Positions 1-10,931 of a stretch of DNA of 64,000 bases are shown here, piece by piece. This DNA is from Symsagittifera roscoffensis (taxonomy: Eukaryota > Xenacoelomorpha > Acoela > Convolutidae). The notes beneath the pieces were generated by a model. That model did not search any database and was not told the DNA's origin. It saw nothing but the letters and a program-made list of their open reading frames with translations. The stretch covers positions 55,220,617 through 55,284,616 of the forward strand of contig NC_087070.1 in NCBI RefSeq assembly GCF_963678635.1. The letters run 5' to 3'. How positions within the stretch are numbered: the stretch's first letter is position 1; each line of letters begins with the position of its first letter. The position numbers were made by a program, and so were the translations under genes.

Positions 1-1655
1 AATACCAAGGTTTTATAAGACTTGATAACAATTTTCCATTTGACGGAGCACATGGAAGATTAACTTACGATCTCCATGATAAAAATTGGATACCACGCGC
101 TGGAATGAACAACCCCTCAAATTGTAAGGCAGATACAAAAAATTAAAGGATACCAAGAAATAATGTTTTTTGATTGGAAAATACAACTTGAAAAAGTACA
201 ACTAAGTTGTTATTTAAAAGATGACACTATAATTTATCAAGAAATCAGACTCCCTTGAAGGAACGATCAAGGATATTGCGATCCTATTTCAAGCACACAA
301 GCAACATTCGTTTGGTTCCCCTGTACCACAATTCAAGAAGCAAAAATACTTGCTAGAAAGATAACATTTCACCAAAAAATTTTATTGAATCAATCCCGTT
401 TGAAATTGTAAACCCTGATCAACTCAGACAAGTATTTATAGATTTAGAAACATCCATAATATAGAAAATAAGTTAACACGTTTCCAAATTTACCCAGAAA
501 TGGAACAAAACACAATATTCAGAAATTCTTGTCGAAAACGAAGACAGTTTCGACATGAATACAGGAAAATAATTATACATCCAATGGCTACAGCTAGTTC
601 AACCACTGATGAAAACTCATATGTCCCAATAAAATTTTGTAAAAATACAGGAAGAATTGGTGGAAAATCAAAACCAAGATAAAAATGGTACTAGTTCACA
701 AGAACTATCACTCATGAACAGCACTAATTTTGGCGCTTTCCACTATAACATACCATTAGACATGAAATTGGACTACATAAAAAGTGGAGTCTTTCAAGAA
801 ATGTCTTTGACAGAACATGAAACACTTCATCATTTTCGCAAACTTGCACGCACGCATATTTTACAATCACTTGCAGTAGCAGTACTTAAATCCTTTATGC
901 AGAATATTCATTGTCAGGAACCAGATCAAAATTTTTTTGACAACGAAGGAAATATATTATGGTATTAAACATGTACCAAAAAAGTATCAGCTTTATATGT
1001 TTTTGAAGATAGAAGATGCTATAAAAGAATCCCAATATTCTACAAAAATAAAGTACATTTTGTTGACACACTCTCCCGCAGAGCTCATTTTTGAGATACA
1101 ACAGACCCATGTGGATCAGGAAACAGCCAAAATTTAGTACAGTTAAACCCCAACGAAGATAAATACTATCTTCTCACACCATATCCTACACTCATACAAC
1201 CACTCAAAAAATTTTCACCAGAAAGCATTAGAGCTATTGCCCGCAACCCCAAAATCGATTTACAATCTTTAGGCGTATGCTCTAAAGACATCCAAAATCA
1301 CATTCGAACACAACATTTTCAAGAATTACTCACAGAAATGGACACAAGACAACGACAACCCATAAATCAAAATCTACGCAAACTTGCAGAAACAGAAGGC
1401 TTTTCAGACATAAACGCAAAAGACTATCGCGGATTTTTTTTCAAGATACAAAAGAGTACATTTACTTAAATGGCGAAAAATATAGACCACAAGATATATC
1501 ACCAATAAATAATTTTAGTTTTGTAAATCTATAGAAACGAAATTCTTGACTTTCTAGGATGACCCTACTACATCTTAGAAAGATTGACTATAATATACGC
1601 AATGTTTAATTTTCTTGGATTTCTTTTCTCTCTTTTAAAAGGAATCTACAATTAA
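1..1655 (+). pseudogene. Env-like transmembrane glycoprotein remnant of an LTR element
   Basis: One frame runs from 657 to 1465 with only two stops (TAA at 966-968, TGA at 1092-1094); the sequence before 657 continues in shifted frames. It contains short motifs that I associate with Env-type glycoproteins carried by some LTR elements: RCYKRIPIFY at about 1014-1043, a FVDT-containing block just after it, and YYLLTPYPT near 1160. After a frameshift in the T-run near 1434 the frame continues, and a hydrophobic stretch at about 1584-1652, ending at TAA 1653-1655, looks like a membrane anchor. The likely role of an intact version is membrane fusion and spread of the element. The assignment to an Env class (chuvirus-like or errantivirus-like) is inference from motif memory. 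Alternative: a host membrane protein pseudogene, which is less likely given the position ahead of a 3' LTR. Confidence 0.5.
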
Positions 1656-3319
1656 TGTGCAATACACACACAAGTAAACAAACAAACAAGCAAGCGTATC
1701 ACGCATACTTTTTGATGGTTTTTTCGTAATATTTCCAACATCAATAAATAAAATTCTTTTAGACGCTCAAATAAAAGAATACAATACCAAGTTATCAACA
1801 ACACGTATGACGAATCACGAAACGATACAAATAACACGCCTACAGCACTACAATTGCAAAACCTGAACCATAACCACCCCTATTATTGGTACCACGAAAT
1901 TTCAGAATTATCGCCCTAACAGACCTCATAACCTCGAGACCTAATTATCCACAAAGCCCAATCCAATACATAATAACCCAACAACCCAACATAGACGACA
2001 CCTACGAACAAAGAATAGAACAACCACATACCACTAATTTTCGTTCTCAGAAAAACCATCTTTTTAGCCCACGATGAGCCGCCAAGTTGGATCCCTCCAT
2101 CGATCAATTTCCCACCCAACCAACCTCCAGAACAACATCCCCATCATCCCACTTTTGGCTTTCCCCCCACCTCAATCAGCTCATCATAACACTTCATCCA
2201 GCATGGAATCAGATACTAATTCAACAGTATATTATACTATCTCCAAAATCAACAACTCCAATATCGAAACAACCGACAAATTTGCCAACTCTGAACCCAG
2301 TCCATCTGCAATTTCCCAACCTTCCTTTCAACCTATCACTTCTTAAGTGAAAATTGAACCCCCTTCTCCTCCCTCCTCTATTTTACATGTCACACCCACA
2401 TATTCACCTCTAAGTAGCGAATCATCCGATAACAATGACCAAGATCTCACACAAATGTAACACGAACTTGATAAATTCATAACACTACAACAGCAAATAC
2501 AACACCCTCATACACTAATCATTCACCAAGTCTCACGATCTTTAACATCATCCAATCCATCAACTCTAACCCCCTCTTCAGCTCATACACCCTCCCAAAA
2601 TTCAACTTCCCCATCAACCCCATCCTCTAGTTCCAACCGCGCTTACCAAACCTTTATCCGAAAATTCCCAAATACCACATTCCCATCTAACCCAGAACAG
2701 TTGTCAATCATCCACTTCACACTAATACAAAAGAATTTCTACATCATCCACTTCACACTAATACAAAAGAATTTCTACAAATGTGTCTACCCTTTTTCCC
2801 ACAATACACATACTTCCAGTCAGATCCCAATGATGAGAAACCCAGTTATGTAAACGAGCATGTATTATACCCTACAATTTTATGGACATCAAATTACCAT
2901 TTTACTTATCCACTATCACTGCCACAATATAACAACCCTTATCATAGTGAAGTTTGCAGCACCCATATCTATCTTCTAACAACAGCATTAACCCCAAAAT
3001 AAATTACGCAAATATGATACAGACAATCATAACCAATTTCACTGCACCTGAAGCTAATGATTATTCTATCGATTATTATAATCTTAACATCATTCATGAC
3101 CTAATGAAGACATCTTTCTAAACAACGACCCCTTTGCTAACCCCCAACTTACTGAAAAACTTTTCATCAAGATCCCATACACCTTCACTATCAACATCTT
3201 AAATAAAAAATACGTCAACGCCATCTCAGCAGCACTACGTAATATTCATGCTTATGATTCACACTTTAACAAATTTAATCATTTTTCACTAGCCTTTCTT
3301 TTCCTCACACCCAAAGAAC
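1656..3319 (+). pseudogene. Degenerate A/C-rich accessory reading-frame region
   Basis: This stretch is strongly A- and C-rich and poor in G, like the Gag gene at the far right of the window, and holds several overlapping open segments (1886-2077, 2074-2346, 2087-2350, 2781-3002) that do not join in one frame. The translations are rich in Ser, Thr, Pro, Asn and Gln. I see no domain I can name. Its position between the Env-like remnant and the 3' untranslated tail suggests a decayed extra gene, or the variable tail of env, of the same LTR element. Confidence 0.35.
2708..2779 (+). repeat. 36-bp tandem duplication
   Basis: Two adjacent copies of a 36-bp unit starting TCATCCACTTCACAC. The period is a multiple of three, so it does not by itself disrupt a reading frame. 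Confidence 0.85.
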
Positions 3320-3826
3320 GTGATTTGCACTGCTCACACAAAGTCATATTACGAACTAAACAAACACACACGTACACTTATTACAAGTTCACCCAACACC
3401 ATTACACTTTCAATACACCAGCACGACAACCTCACCATAGATATCAATACACTAACTCTAAAAACACATCACCGTTTTTTCTTAACTTCCATCACTCAGA
3501 TAAATATCTTCTGTCCCCTAAACAAAGTCCAAAATGTAGACGAATCCCGCCCACTAATTGCCCCTCATCAATTCCTCCAGCCCGTTGAATTTCCAATCCT
3601 AGAATTCATATTTAACACTCGCTATAATCACAAACTATATAACCTTATTCAAAACACACCGTATGAACAATCATCTAACACTGAAGAGCACAACATCTTT
3701 AAAGCATTCGAATTGCCTTGGCGATTTCTGCAACATAAACACATCATTCGTTTGCTAGCTAATTTACTAACCTCATCTGATATCATCCACAATATTTTTC
3801 CCCATGGCTTCTTCACCGACGATTAG
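3320..3826 (+). pseudogene. 168-codon open segment of an unrecognised LTR-element protein
   Basis: An uninterrupted frame of 168 codons ending at TAG. It has no ATG (first codon GTG, no internal Met), so it is more likely the conserved C-terminal part of a longer decayed frame than a complete gene. The product is rich in Thr, His, Asn, Ile and Leu and ends in an acidic tail (FFTDD). I recognise no domain. It is the last coding segment before the untranslated tail and the LTR at 5437. Confidence 0.4.
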
Positions 3827-5436
3827 GTAATATGAATTCAATATTTTAAAATAAATTCAATCAACACCAACCATTCTTATTCAATGTTTTCTTTCATTCA
3901 TCATAGGAACAAGGATCAATCATCTACAAAACAAAAAGCAAACTAAAAAAAAACAGAAAGTTTTTGTCAAATCATCAGTTTTTATTAACCTATCCCTTTA
4001 GTTGAAGCAAAAAAATTATCCCGTACAAGGCAGTAAAATAATATATAAATTTTTTCCCCAAAGCAGTAAGTAATCATACAATTGAAAGTAAATTAATAAT
4101 TTCAACCCCCAAAACAAGCAGTAAATTTCATAATTTTAAAGTAGTAAATTAAAAAAAAAATGTTCATAAATTGCAGAAAGCAGTACTAACTTTTTCCGAG
4201 ACGCTTCTTTTTAATCTCTCGTCCACAAATTCTATCCAAATTCGCACTGCTCGCCCACAAATACATAGTGAAAAGAATGAATTTAAGTTTCAACTTTCAC
4301 TGATAACAAATCTAACAAGCTTTAACACGTCTCAAATTTTCCTTTAACCAGATTGGAAAGGAATTATATAGTAATCCAAACTAACCAACGCAAGCTTACT
4401 AAACACCAAAAACCACAACCTAACAGCATGAATAAGAAAATAAAACCCACGGTATCCAAATTGGATTAACACCAGCTTAAAACTAGATAAATTTGAATTT
4501 TCAAGACTACTTTTAAGTTAAGGATTTTCAAGTATTTTCAAGACTATTTTTGAGAAAAAGACAAAACTAAGACAACAAAAGAAAACACTAGTAAAAAATA
4601 GCATGAAAGGTTGAACTAAAACAGGACCCTCCAAAAAGATAGCATGAAATTATACCCTCATTTCTGGCCTAACCCACCAGAAGAGGACGTCCTGAGCATG
4701 CTCTATAGCCGGCCTCACCCACCGTGCTACATCCACGCTTTGTGACATCCACGACACTATTTTTGACGGAGGTTACTCAAGTGAGAGTAGCTCTTAAAAA
4801 TAACCGAACAAAATAGTAACACTTTTGCGATAAAAACAAATTTAAAATCATGACTAGAAAACAAGATTAACAAAGATTTATATATGTAAAAAATACAATG
4901 CAAAAAATAGATAAAATACAGCTCAGAGACGAGCAGCAAAGAACTTGACAGCCCAATCACACTGAAACTACGGAATGGCAAAAACTACCTGACATGCTGC
5001 CTGCAATCACTACACTCAATGGATTTAAAGTACGACTTGGCATCGCAGCAAAAGAAAACGTTTGCAACAGAACAATGGCCATCTCGATGTTCAAGTATAC
5101 GTACAGATCCAAGTTACCAGGCACTGCATCCAAAGCCGAACTACATGTCGTTCCCAGACGAGATTGGAGAATTGCTGTTCTCTAATTAACCAGATGAACA
5201 CTCATCACAACAAATCAGAAATTATGATACGATTTACCGAAACGATCGTGATCAACAGCCACTGTTTAGGAACAATTTCTTATCGATGGTTCCAGCTTCC
5301 TGGAGCAACAGACAACGATCCCTCTTCCTAATCGGAAAAAATAATATGCTCGCAACTTCTCAAAAAGAATTCCATCATCCATCCTCCGCTATAATGAGAA
5401 AAATGAAAAATTAAAACTCTCTAAACCACGGATGGG
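3827..5436. other. Non-coding 3' part of the left LTR element
   Basis: About 1.6 kb with no supported gene. It is AT-rich, with GCAGTAA-type words recurring near 4030, 4065, 4120 and 4180 and one GC-richer island at about 4660-4745. Just before the LTR it carries the segment ending CGGATGGG, which also precedes the LTRs at 36326 and 40671. That shared boundary shows it is internal element sequence rather than host flank. Confidence 0.55.
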
Positions 5437-5815
5437 TGGAACCAGTTCTAAAATATTTATTATCATTAGTTATTTTTTTGATATTTCATCTCTCTAAAAA
5501 ATTAAATACTAACCAATCATACTCCATCAAACTAACAACCTATTTATTTGTAAAGTGTTGAAACTACTCGTAGTTTCAACACTAGAGCAATTTGAATTAA
5601 ACTTAGAATACAGTTGTTCTCATTCTGGAACTAGTTCGCGCAAACCGGTGTACACTAGATCTAATGAGACTAGGAGATATAAGAGTAAGATTAAGATCGG
5701 TATTAGACTCAGAAGTTGCACGAGCCTATCCGGCCGAAAATAACATAGCGTGACGAGCAGACGGTGTACCCTATCTGAAATTACTCTATGAGTATAGTAC
5801 AACATACATATCTCA
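5437..5815 (+). mobile_element. LTR A (3' LTR of the left element)
   Basis: A 379-bp long terminal repeat beginning TGGAACC and ending TCTCA, so TG...CA. It aligns along its 3' half with four other LTRs in the window (9651, 36326, 40671, 59368), sharing blocks such as GGCCGAAAATAA, GCAGACGGTGTA and ATTACTCTATGAG. It is closest to the LTR at 59368. The sequence before it (CGGATGGG) also precedes the LTRs at 36326 and 40671, so this is a 3' LTR. Boundaries are inferred by comparing copies. Confidence 0.75.
5555..5582 (+). promoter_or_regulatory. Conserved LTR hairpin (copy A)
   Basis: GTGTTGAAACTAC and GTAGTTTCAACAC form a perfect 13-bp stem around a 2-nt loop. The same position in LTR E (59483-59510) forms the equivalent stem with compensating substitutions. 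It sits mid-LTR, where a transcript leader or core promoter would be. Confidence 0.7.
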
Positions 5816-5850
5816 GAACATCCTCGGCTTGAGCGTTTTTTTTTCGCATT

Positions 5851-6052
5851 CATTACGAGGCCATACTGTGCACTACATAGGCGCACAATTTTGTGTCAGT
5901 ACGTTCCTGGATTCCAGTGACAAGTCTTTAAACATGTGAAAAATTTGTCGGAACGATCAAAGGAAAGTAAAGAACAAAAGAAGAACAAAAGGAGCGTCCT
6001 TGTTGCGGAAACCACTTACAATGCACAAAATGCACAGTTTGGCCTCGTAATG
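5851..6052. repeat. Short inverted-repeat element
   Basis: The 21-bp arms 5851-5871 (starts CATTACGAGGCC) and 6032-6052 are reverse complements with one mismatch. A relative of the left arm and about 100 bp after it occurs at 56601-56700. This looks like a MITE-sized element or its remnant. No target duplication was identified. Confidence 0.5.
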
Positions 6053-6360
6053 TCTCGACTAGGGTGAACTATGTGTACTTTTTGATAACATCCTGTACTG
6101 AACTTTTTGTGCCATTTCACGGCTGATCATCCATTTAGCAGGGGAGAGAATATTCTCAGGACTGTTCCCCCTTTCTACAGACATGGTCGTACCTAGATCT
6201 TACATGATCAGACCTGAGTGAAACATGTTCATTCCTGCCGCAGACATGATAACGCCTGACTGAAAACTTGACAAATTCATATTTATTTATACATTACTTC
6301 GCGTATCTTGACTAATTGGTCTTTGTTGTTAAAATTTCACTTTTTCAGATTTTGTTCGAA

Positions 6361-6450
6361 ATGAGTTTATACAATTTTACCTCCTCGAGCGAACCATCTT
6401 CAAATGAAGGAAATTATGTCGTATGTACATCCCAAAAAAGAGGACGTCAG
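6361..6450 (+). CDS. Candidate first coding exon of a host gene
   Basis: A TTTTTCAG acceptor ends at 6348, an ATG follows at 6361, and 30 codons stay open up to a CAG|GTTAGT donor at 6450/6451. The peptide starts MSLYNFTSSSEP and is Ser-rich and hydrophilic. The splice signals match the T-tract-CAG style seen at 8865 and 9077. Exon 8866-9009 begins out of phase with this one, so at least one further exon would lie between if they belong together; that link is unproven. The function is unknown. Confidence 0.35.
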
Positions 6451-6557
6451 GTTAGTTTCAGGGGGTCAACGGGAGGGATAGTTGAAAAATACTAAAAATC
6501 CCCGGTTTGAACTATAATTAAAGCAATTCGTCGAAAAAAATTTTTGGCCAATAATCC

Positions 6558-6870
6558 TTCAATTTTCGCGAACCAGTAGCCGCAATAAGTGCGAATAAAT
6601 TGAAAAGATTCGATTGGTTGATACTATCAATCTTATTGAATAAATTAACAACAAATGTGCGACTACTTTTTAACGCATGATTTTTGCAAAATTTGATAAA
6701 TTTTGATCGGAACGTAAAAAAATCTTTCAATTTTTGCAAACCAGTAGCCAAAAAAATTGCAAATAAATTAAAGAAATTTGATTGGTTGATACTATTAACC
6801 TCATTGAAAAAAATAACAACAAATGTGCGACTACTTTTTAACGCATGATTTTTTTCTAAATTTATTTGTT
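6558..6870. repeat. 168-bp direct repeat, two copies
   Basis: The segment starting TTCAATTTTCGCGAACC at 6558 recurs at 6726, exactly 168 bp on. Conserved blocks include GATTGGTTGATACTAT and GTGCGACTACTTTTTAACGC. Each copy includes one ATTGG (inverted CCAAT) core. Confidence 0.8.
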
Positions 6871-7241
6871 AAAGTAGATTGGAACAAAGTGAAATTAAAA
6901 CCGACAAGACTGCTCGTATCAGGGCAAAGCCCTGAATGTTCCGACTGCTTTTCACGGTTTCTGGAGCAGTAATAACATTCAAAAATTAAATGATATAAAA
7001 CAAAAATATTTTTTTTTCTAAAGTTTGATTTTTTTAAAGAGAAAATCATCCCCCCACACGCCATATAAAGTACAGAATGATATACTTCGCTCCTTGCAAC
7101 AAATCAGTATGGCAAATAAGCTTCTTTCAACTAATTTGGAACAATTTCTAGGACAATTTCTATTTTCGGTTGAAAAAACAAAAAAAAAACAATTTTTGGG
7201 GGCAATTTCAAAAATACTTTGTCGACGTCATCAAAAAAATG
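6871..7241. other. AT-rich stretch with a dispersed-repeat trace
   Basis: I see no gene. The block at about 6900-6970 (GACTGCTCGTATCAGGGCAAAG and following) is related to 55957-56022 on the same strand, so it is part of a dispersed repeat. Confidence 0.45.
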
Positions 7242-7281
7242 CTAGTCATACATTTTCCATATATGGAAATTGTACGACTAG
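7242..7281. repeat. 40-bp imperfect palindrome
   Basis: CTAGTCATACATTTTCCAT and ATGGAAATTGTACGACTAG pair with a few mismatches around a TA centre. Flanking A- and T-runs extend the symmetry. It is a possible transposon-end or MITE core. Confidence 0.6.
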
Positions 7282-7479
7282 AATTTTTTGACAAAAAGTT
7301 TTTCTTTTTTATTTAGTACGATACACTGAGTTTTATGCCAAAACAAGAGAAAAGTTTTTCGAAAAATCGACGACACCATTTTAGCAAAAAGTATGGAATT
7401 TGTATGATTAGTATTTGTTCATAGACTTAGTTTATGGAATTGTTTGATTAGCATTTTTGGTCTATGGAGGTCAACCCGG

Positions 7480-7678
7480 GAACCGCCAAGTTGCGTTATT
7501 ATCAGAGCCACGCGACGTCCGTCCAAGCTCCCACACCCTAGGCCTGTGACATCCAGCAGACGAGCGATGTCAACCCGATCATCCAGGGGCACGCCCATTC
7601 CAGAAGACGCCTGTACTAAAACTGATCTCTTGTTTAACAAACACAGAAACTGCTCCGATATGTCAGAAAGAATCTGAG
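7480..7678 (-). other. Candidate GC-rich coding exon
   Basis: About 200 bp with clearly higher GC than its surroundings and open on both strands. On the minus strand a TTTTTTCTCAG acceptor ends just before 7678 and an open frame follows with hydrophilic and hydrophobic blocks (for example ARLLDVTGLGCGSLDGRR). On the plus strand the same DNA reads as a Ser/Arg/Pro-rich peptide ending at TGA 7675. I favour the minus strand because of the splice acceptor. I recognise no family. Confidence 0.3.
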
Positions 7679-7861
7679 AAAAAACCAAAAATTTGATGTA
7701 AAGTGTCACATTATTAAGCTGAGTTTATGATGTTGTTGGAATTTAACCATTTCTTTAATTATCTTGTAATACTGAAGATCACGATTTGAAGCCATTTTTT
7801 CTATGTTTGATTCTGTTTTTAAAAAAAAAGAGTGTAGCAAAAACTACCAGTTCATGCAGTT

Positions 7862-8165
7862 ATGAGCATATTCGGTTCAGGCGTGGTCATGTATCCTGCA
7901 GATGTGAGCATGTTTAGTTCAGGTATGATCATGTATCCTGCAGGTGTGAGCACTTTTCAGTTCAGGCATGATCATGTATCCTGCAGGTGTGAGCATATTC
8001 AGTTCAGGCATGATCATGTATCCTGCAGTTGTGAGCATATTCGGTTCAGGCATGATCATGTATCCTGCAGATGTGAGCATGTTTAGTTCAGGTATGATCA
8101 TGTATCCTGCAGGTGTGAGCATGTTCAGTTCAGGCATGATCTTGCATGCTGCAGGTGTGAGCATA
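7862..8165. repeat. 42-bp minisatellite, about seven units
   Basis: Units have a period of 42 bp (GTGAGCAT begins at 7989 and again at 8031). Each holds TTCAG, a TGATCA palindrome and CTGCAG. Because 42 is divisible by three, open frames appear on both strands without implying a gene. The array decays after 8130. Confidence 0.9.
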
Positions 8166-8529
8166 TCTTCAGTTAGCACACCTGATGCAGGTCTGATGCA
8201 GGTATGTGCATGCCGAATATAGACATGCTGCACATCTGTTATAGACATGATTTTTGCATGATTTTACAATGATCAGATATGATTATGGCCAAAAAATTCG
8301 GTACGGGATTATGCTAAAAACTAGTTATAAAAACCAGTTTTAGACTTGTTGATGAGATAAATTCATCATTGCGATCGCAACCATAGTTTTTTTTGAATTG
8401 ATCACCTTTTAGTTTTATCGATCATGCAAAACTTTCAGTGTCACTTTTCTTGGAAGGTTTTCAAAGAGATACTTCGGATTTTGTTAGCTATCTCCCCCCC
8501 CCCATTGCAATAGCGGGGAAATAGTTTAA

Positions 8530-8665
8530 AAGATACAAAATTCGCAAATGCCTAATTTTTCAGTTCTCTCTTCACATGGGGGGTGTGATGATTAAAGCTT
8601 TAATCATCACACCCCCCATGTGAAGAGAGAACTGAAAAATTAGGCATTTGCGAATTTTGTATCTT
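8530..8665. repeat. Perfect 136-bp palindrome without spacer
   Basis: Arms 8530-8597 and 8598-8665 are exact reverse complements over 68 bp, centred on TTAAAGCTTTAA. No mismatch is seen. It lies in what should be an intron upstream of the exon at 8866. Confidence 0.95.
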
Positions 8666-8865
8666 AGGTACCATAGGGAGGGATAACCCGACCCCATATA
8701 TTTTCTATTCCATGAAGTTGATATTTTCTCCAGCATCCTTGCTCAGTTTTGATTTTTTTTTCAAAGTCTGATAGTTGATTCTATAGATTGTCAAAATAAG
8801 TAGATAGCAAGAAAGTGACATTGTCTGCATTTCAGATATCTTATAAAAACAATTCTGTGTTTCAG

Positions 8866-9145
8866 CTTACCGATTTCGTGGTATACTAGCAATGCACATA
8901 TTGGCCATTCTTTTCATTGTGACTGCTACAATTATAATGGGTTGTGCACTTTGTTGCAGAAATGTCAAACTATTCATCATTATTGGACTGATACTCGGAG
9001 GCATTGGCTGTAAGTTTCATATCTCCGACATTCGAGAAAATTGCAGAATACTCATGCTTGGAGTGATTTTTTTTCAGTCAAAAGTGGCGATCGAAGTAAT
9101 AGTTTAAACAAAATGTTTATTTACACGCTCTTCAGAAAATTCTGA
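8866..9145 (+). CDS. Last two exons of a small membrane-protein gene
   Basis: Exon 8866-9009 follows a GTGTTTCAG acceptor, reads in frame from 8868 and ends at a GT donor (GTAAGT at 9010). A 68-bp intron ending TTTTTTTTCAG leads to exon 9078-9145, which joins in phase and stops at TGA 9143-9145. The encoded piece has two hydrophobic segments separated by a short Cys-rich loop (GCALCCRN), like the end of a multi-span membrane protein, followed by a basic tail (RKF). An unspliced reading also stays open for a while but lacks sense across the T-run. Upstream exons were not identified with confidence; 6361-6450 is a candidate. The family is not recognised. Confidence 0.5.
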
Positions 9146-9650
9146 ATCATCGCCGCAATCAGGGCTTTCTTGTACCAACAGTCTTGTATAGTGTCTATTT
9201 ATTTCATATTCGAGTTTCGAACATGCGTCCATGAACTTTATAGCAGCGTTCCAAAAAATTCATAGCAGATTTTCGAACGAGGTTATTGACTGTTCGTTCT
9301 CGTTGGTTGTCTTTTTTCTCCCAAAGAATTGGTCTTTTACTTAGCATTTTTCTGACAAATCTGGTATAAAGTATATGAAAAGATATTTCTTAAGCTCAAA
9401 ATTTATAAAAATTTTTTTTTAACATGTATTATTGTAAGACTATGTTAATTTGAGACATCTGAATTCCCGCTTTGAAGTTCTTTGGACGATGATCGATTAT
9501 AATGAAGTTTCAATGTCTTTCTGCGAAAAAATCTAAAATAATTGACGATTATGGAATAAAATTGATTCAGAATCATACGAAAATAAAAAACCAGTTCAAA
9601 CCAAAATACTCGATATAATGGACTGTTAAGTGTAATGATTGTATGAAGAC
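9146..9650. other. 3' flank of the membrane-protein gene and spacer
   Basis: No further gene is seen. An AATAAA hexamer near 9553 could serve as a distant polyadenylation signal. Words from the LTR start (ACCAGTTCAAA) occur here at about 9590 and again inside the LTR at 9651, suggesting a small rearrangement. Confidence 0.35.
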
Positions 9651-10045
9651 TGAAACCAGTTCAAAACAAGTAATGATCAAATCCAATTAAGTTCTCGATA
9701 AATTATCTCTGTAAAACGCTCACAACTAACCAATCACGATTCATGACTAAAAGTTACAAAAGAGTGTAAGGCTGAAGCTATTTATAGTTTCAGCCAGATA
9801 AGATTAAAACTAACTTAGCAAAAAGTTGCTCCTCCTAAATTCTTCCTCTTGGTTCTAAACCTCGCAACAAAAATAGTATAAACTAGATCTCTGATACTAG
9901 GAGATAAGAAAGTAAAATTAATATTGGCACTAGACGGCGAAGTTGGGCGAACTTGTCCGACCAAAAAAACAATAGTGTGACGAACAGACGGCGTATCTTA
10001 TTCAAAATTACTCAATGAGAGAAAGCCATCCCGGACTTAAAATCA
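9651..10045 (+). mobile_element. LTR B (5' LTR)
   Basis: A 395-bp LTR beginning TGAAACCAG and ending AAATCA. It carries the conserved hairpin at 9770-9795 (GGCTGAAGCTAT...ATAGTTTCAGCC), the GAACAGACGGCGTAT block and ATTACTCAATGAG. The primer-binding sequence at 10048 shows that it is a 5' LTR. The element's interior is cut short within 300 bp by Mav1. Confidence 0.7.
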
Positions 10046-10047
10046 TC

Positions 10048-10059
10048 AGGTGCGACCAT
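10048..10059 (+). promoter_or_regulatory. Primer-binding site of LTR B
   Basis: AGGTGCGACCAT two bases after the LTR end matches the TGGTGCGACCAT found in the same place after LTR E (59778), with one change. A tRNA ending ATGGTCGCACCA would pair with the E version. Confidence 0.5.
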
Positions 10060-10420
10060 CTCTAACAAACCTCTACTAATTTAGACCTAGTAAGTCTAAA
10101 CCGAGCCTGTACATCGTGAAACGAAGAAGCATGCTACAACGACTGTTTCTCTACAAAACCATGTATATAGTACAATTACAACGATAAGTAAGCAGTAATA
10201 TTCTTTCCAAAGCTATATATCTCAGTACGACATATAATCAAGGCTTACATTATCAGTTTACTACAAACAATACCATCTACCTCAAAACTTTCAAATCAGC
10301 AGTTTCAAACTTTCTGAAAATTTTACAAATTTGATAGTAGTAGATGTTGGAATTGATCAGGGTGGAGCGTGGAAGGCCCCATGTAATAAGATACGTTATA
10401 AATTTCCTGTCTTCCATGCT

Positions 10421-10470
10421 ATGCATTAAGATAGGGAATAGAGTCTGCAGTGTATTAAGATAGGGAATAC
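10421..10470 (+). repeat. Maverick motif pair (TATTAAGATAGGGAATA)
   Basis: Two copies of the motif GCATTAAGATAGGGAATA / GTATTAAGATAGGGAATA near the left end of Mav1. The same motif occurs three times in the left end of Mav2 and, in variant form, between internal Mav1 genes. Confidence 0.75.
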
Positions 10471-10931
10471 CGATGGTAAGATTTCAGTGTGATGGTAAGA
10501 AAAAGAAAAGTGGCATTTTTTCGGTTTTTGTGTGGGAAAATCTAGTTTTTTTTTTTGCAAAAATTTCGGCGTCCGATATCTAATTGTTAAATATCACAGG
10601 TTAATTACGTGTAGATTGTGGAATGAATATCTTGTAACCAGTTTTTTGGTACACGGTAAGCCAATGGTAAAAGTTTTTGGGCAAAAAATGAGTAACAGAT
10701 AATCCAATTTTTTGAATGATCTACCTGAATCTATTCTGAAACCTACTGAAACTTCAAAAAAAGTCAAATTTTTGAGAAAATAAATTAAATTACAAAGAAA
10801 ATATATAAAACACTGCATCGTATTTGAAATTTACAACAATTTTATAATAAAACACTAACAAAAAACTGCATCGTACAAAAAAATTAATACATTGCATCAC
10901 TCGTTATAAAAATATTACATTGCATCAGCTC

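Noticed and set aside
5620-5886. 88-codon minus-strand frame, and a similar one at 36532-36717
   Set aside because: Antisense to LTRs A and C. The similarity between them reflects the LTR, not a gene.
7862-8165. CRISPR array
   Set aside because: Repeats are directly adjacent without unique spacers, and the sequence is eukaryotic.
7919-8248. 109-codon minus-strand and overlapping plus-strand frames
   Set aside because: Products of the 42-bp minisatellite, whose period is a multiple of three.
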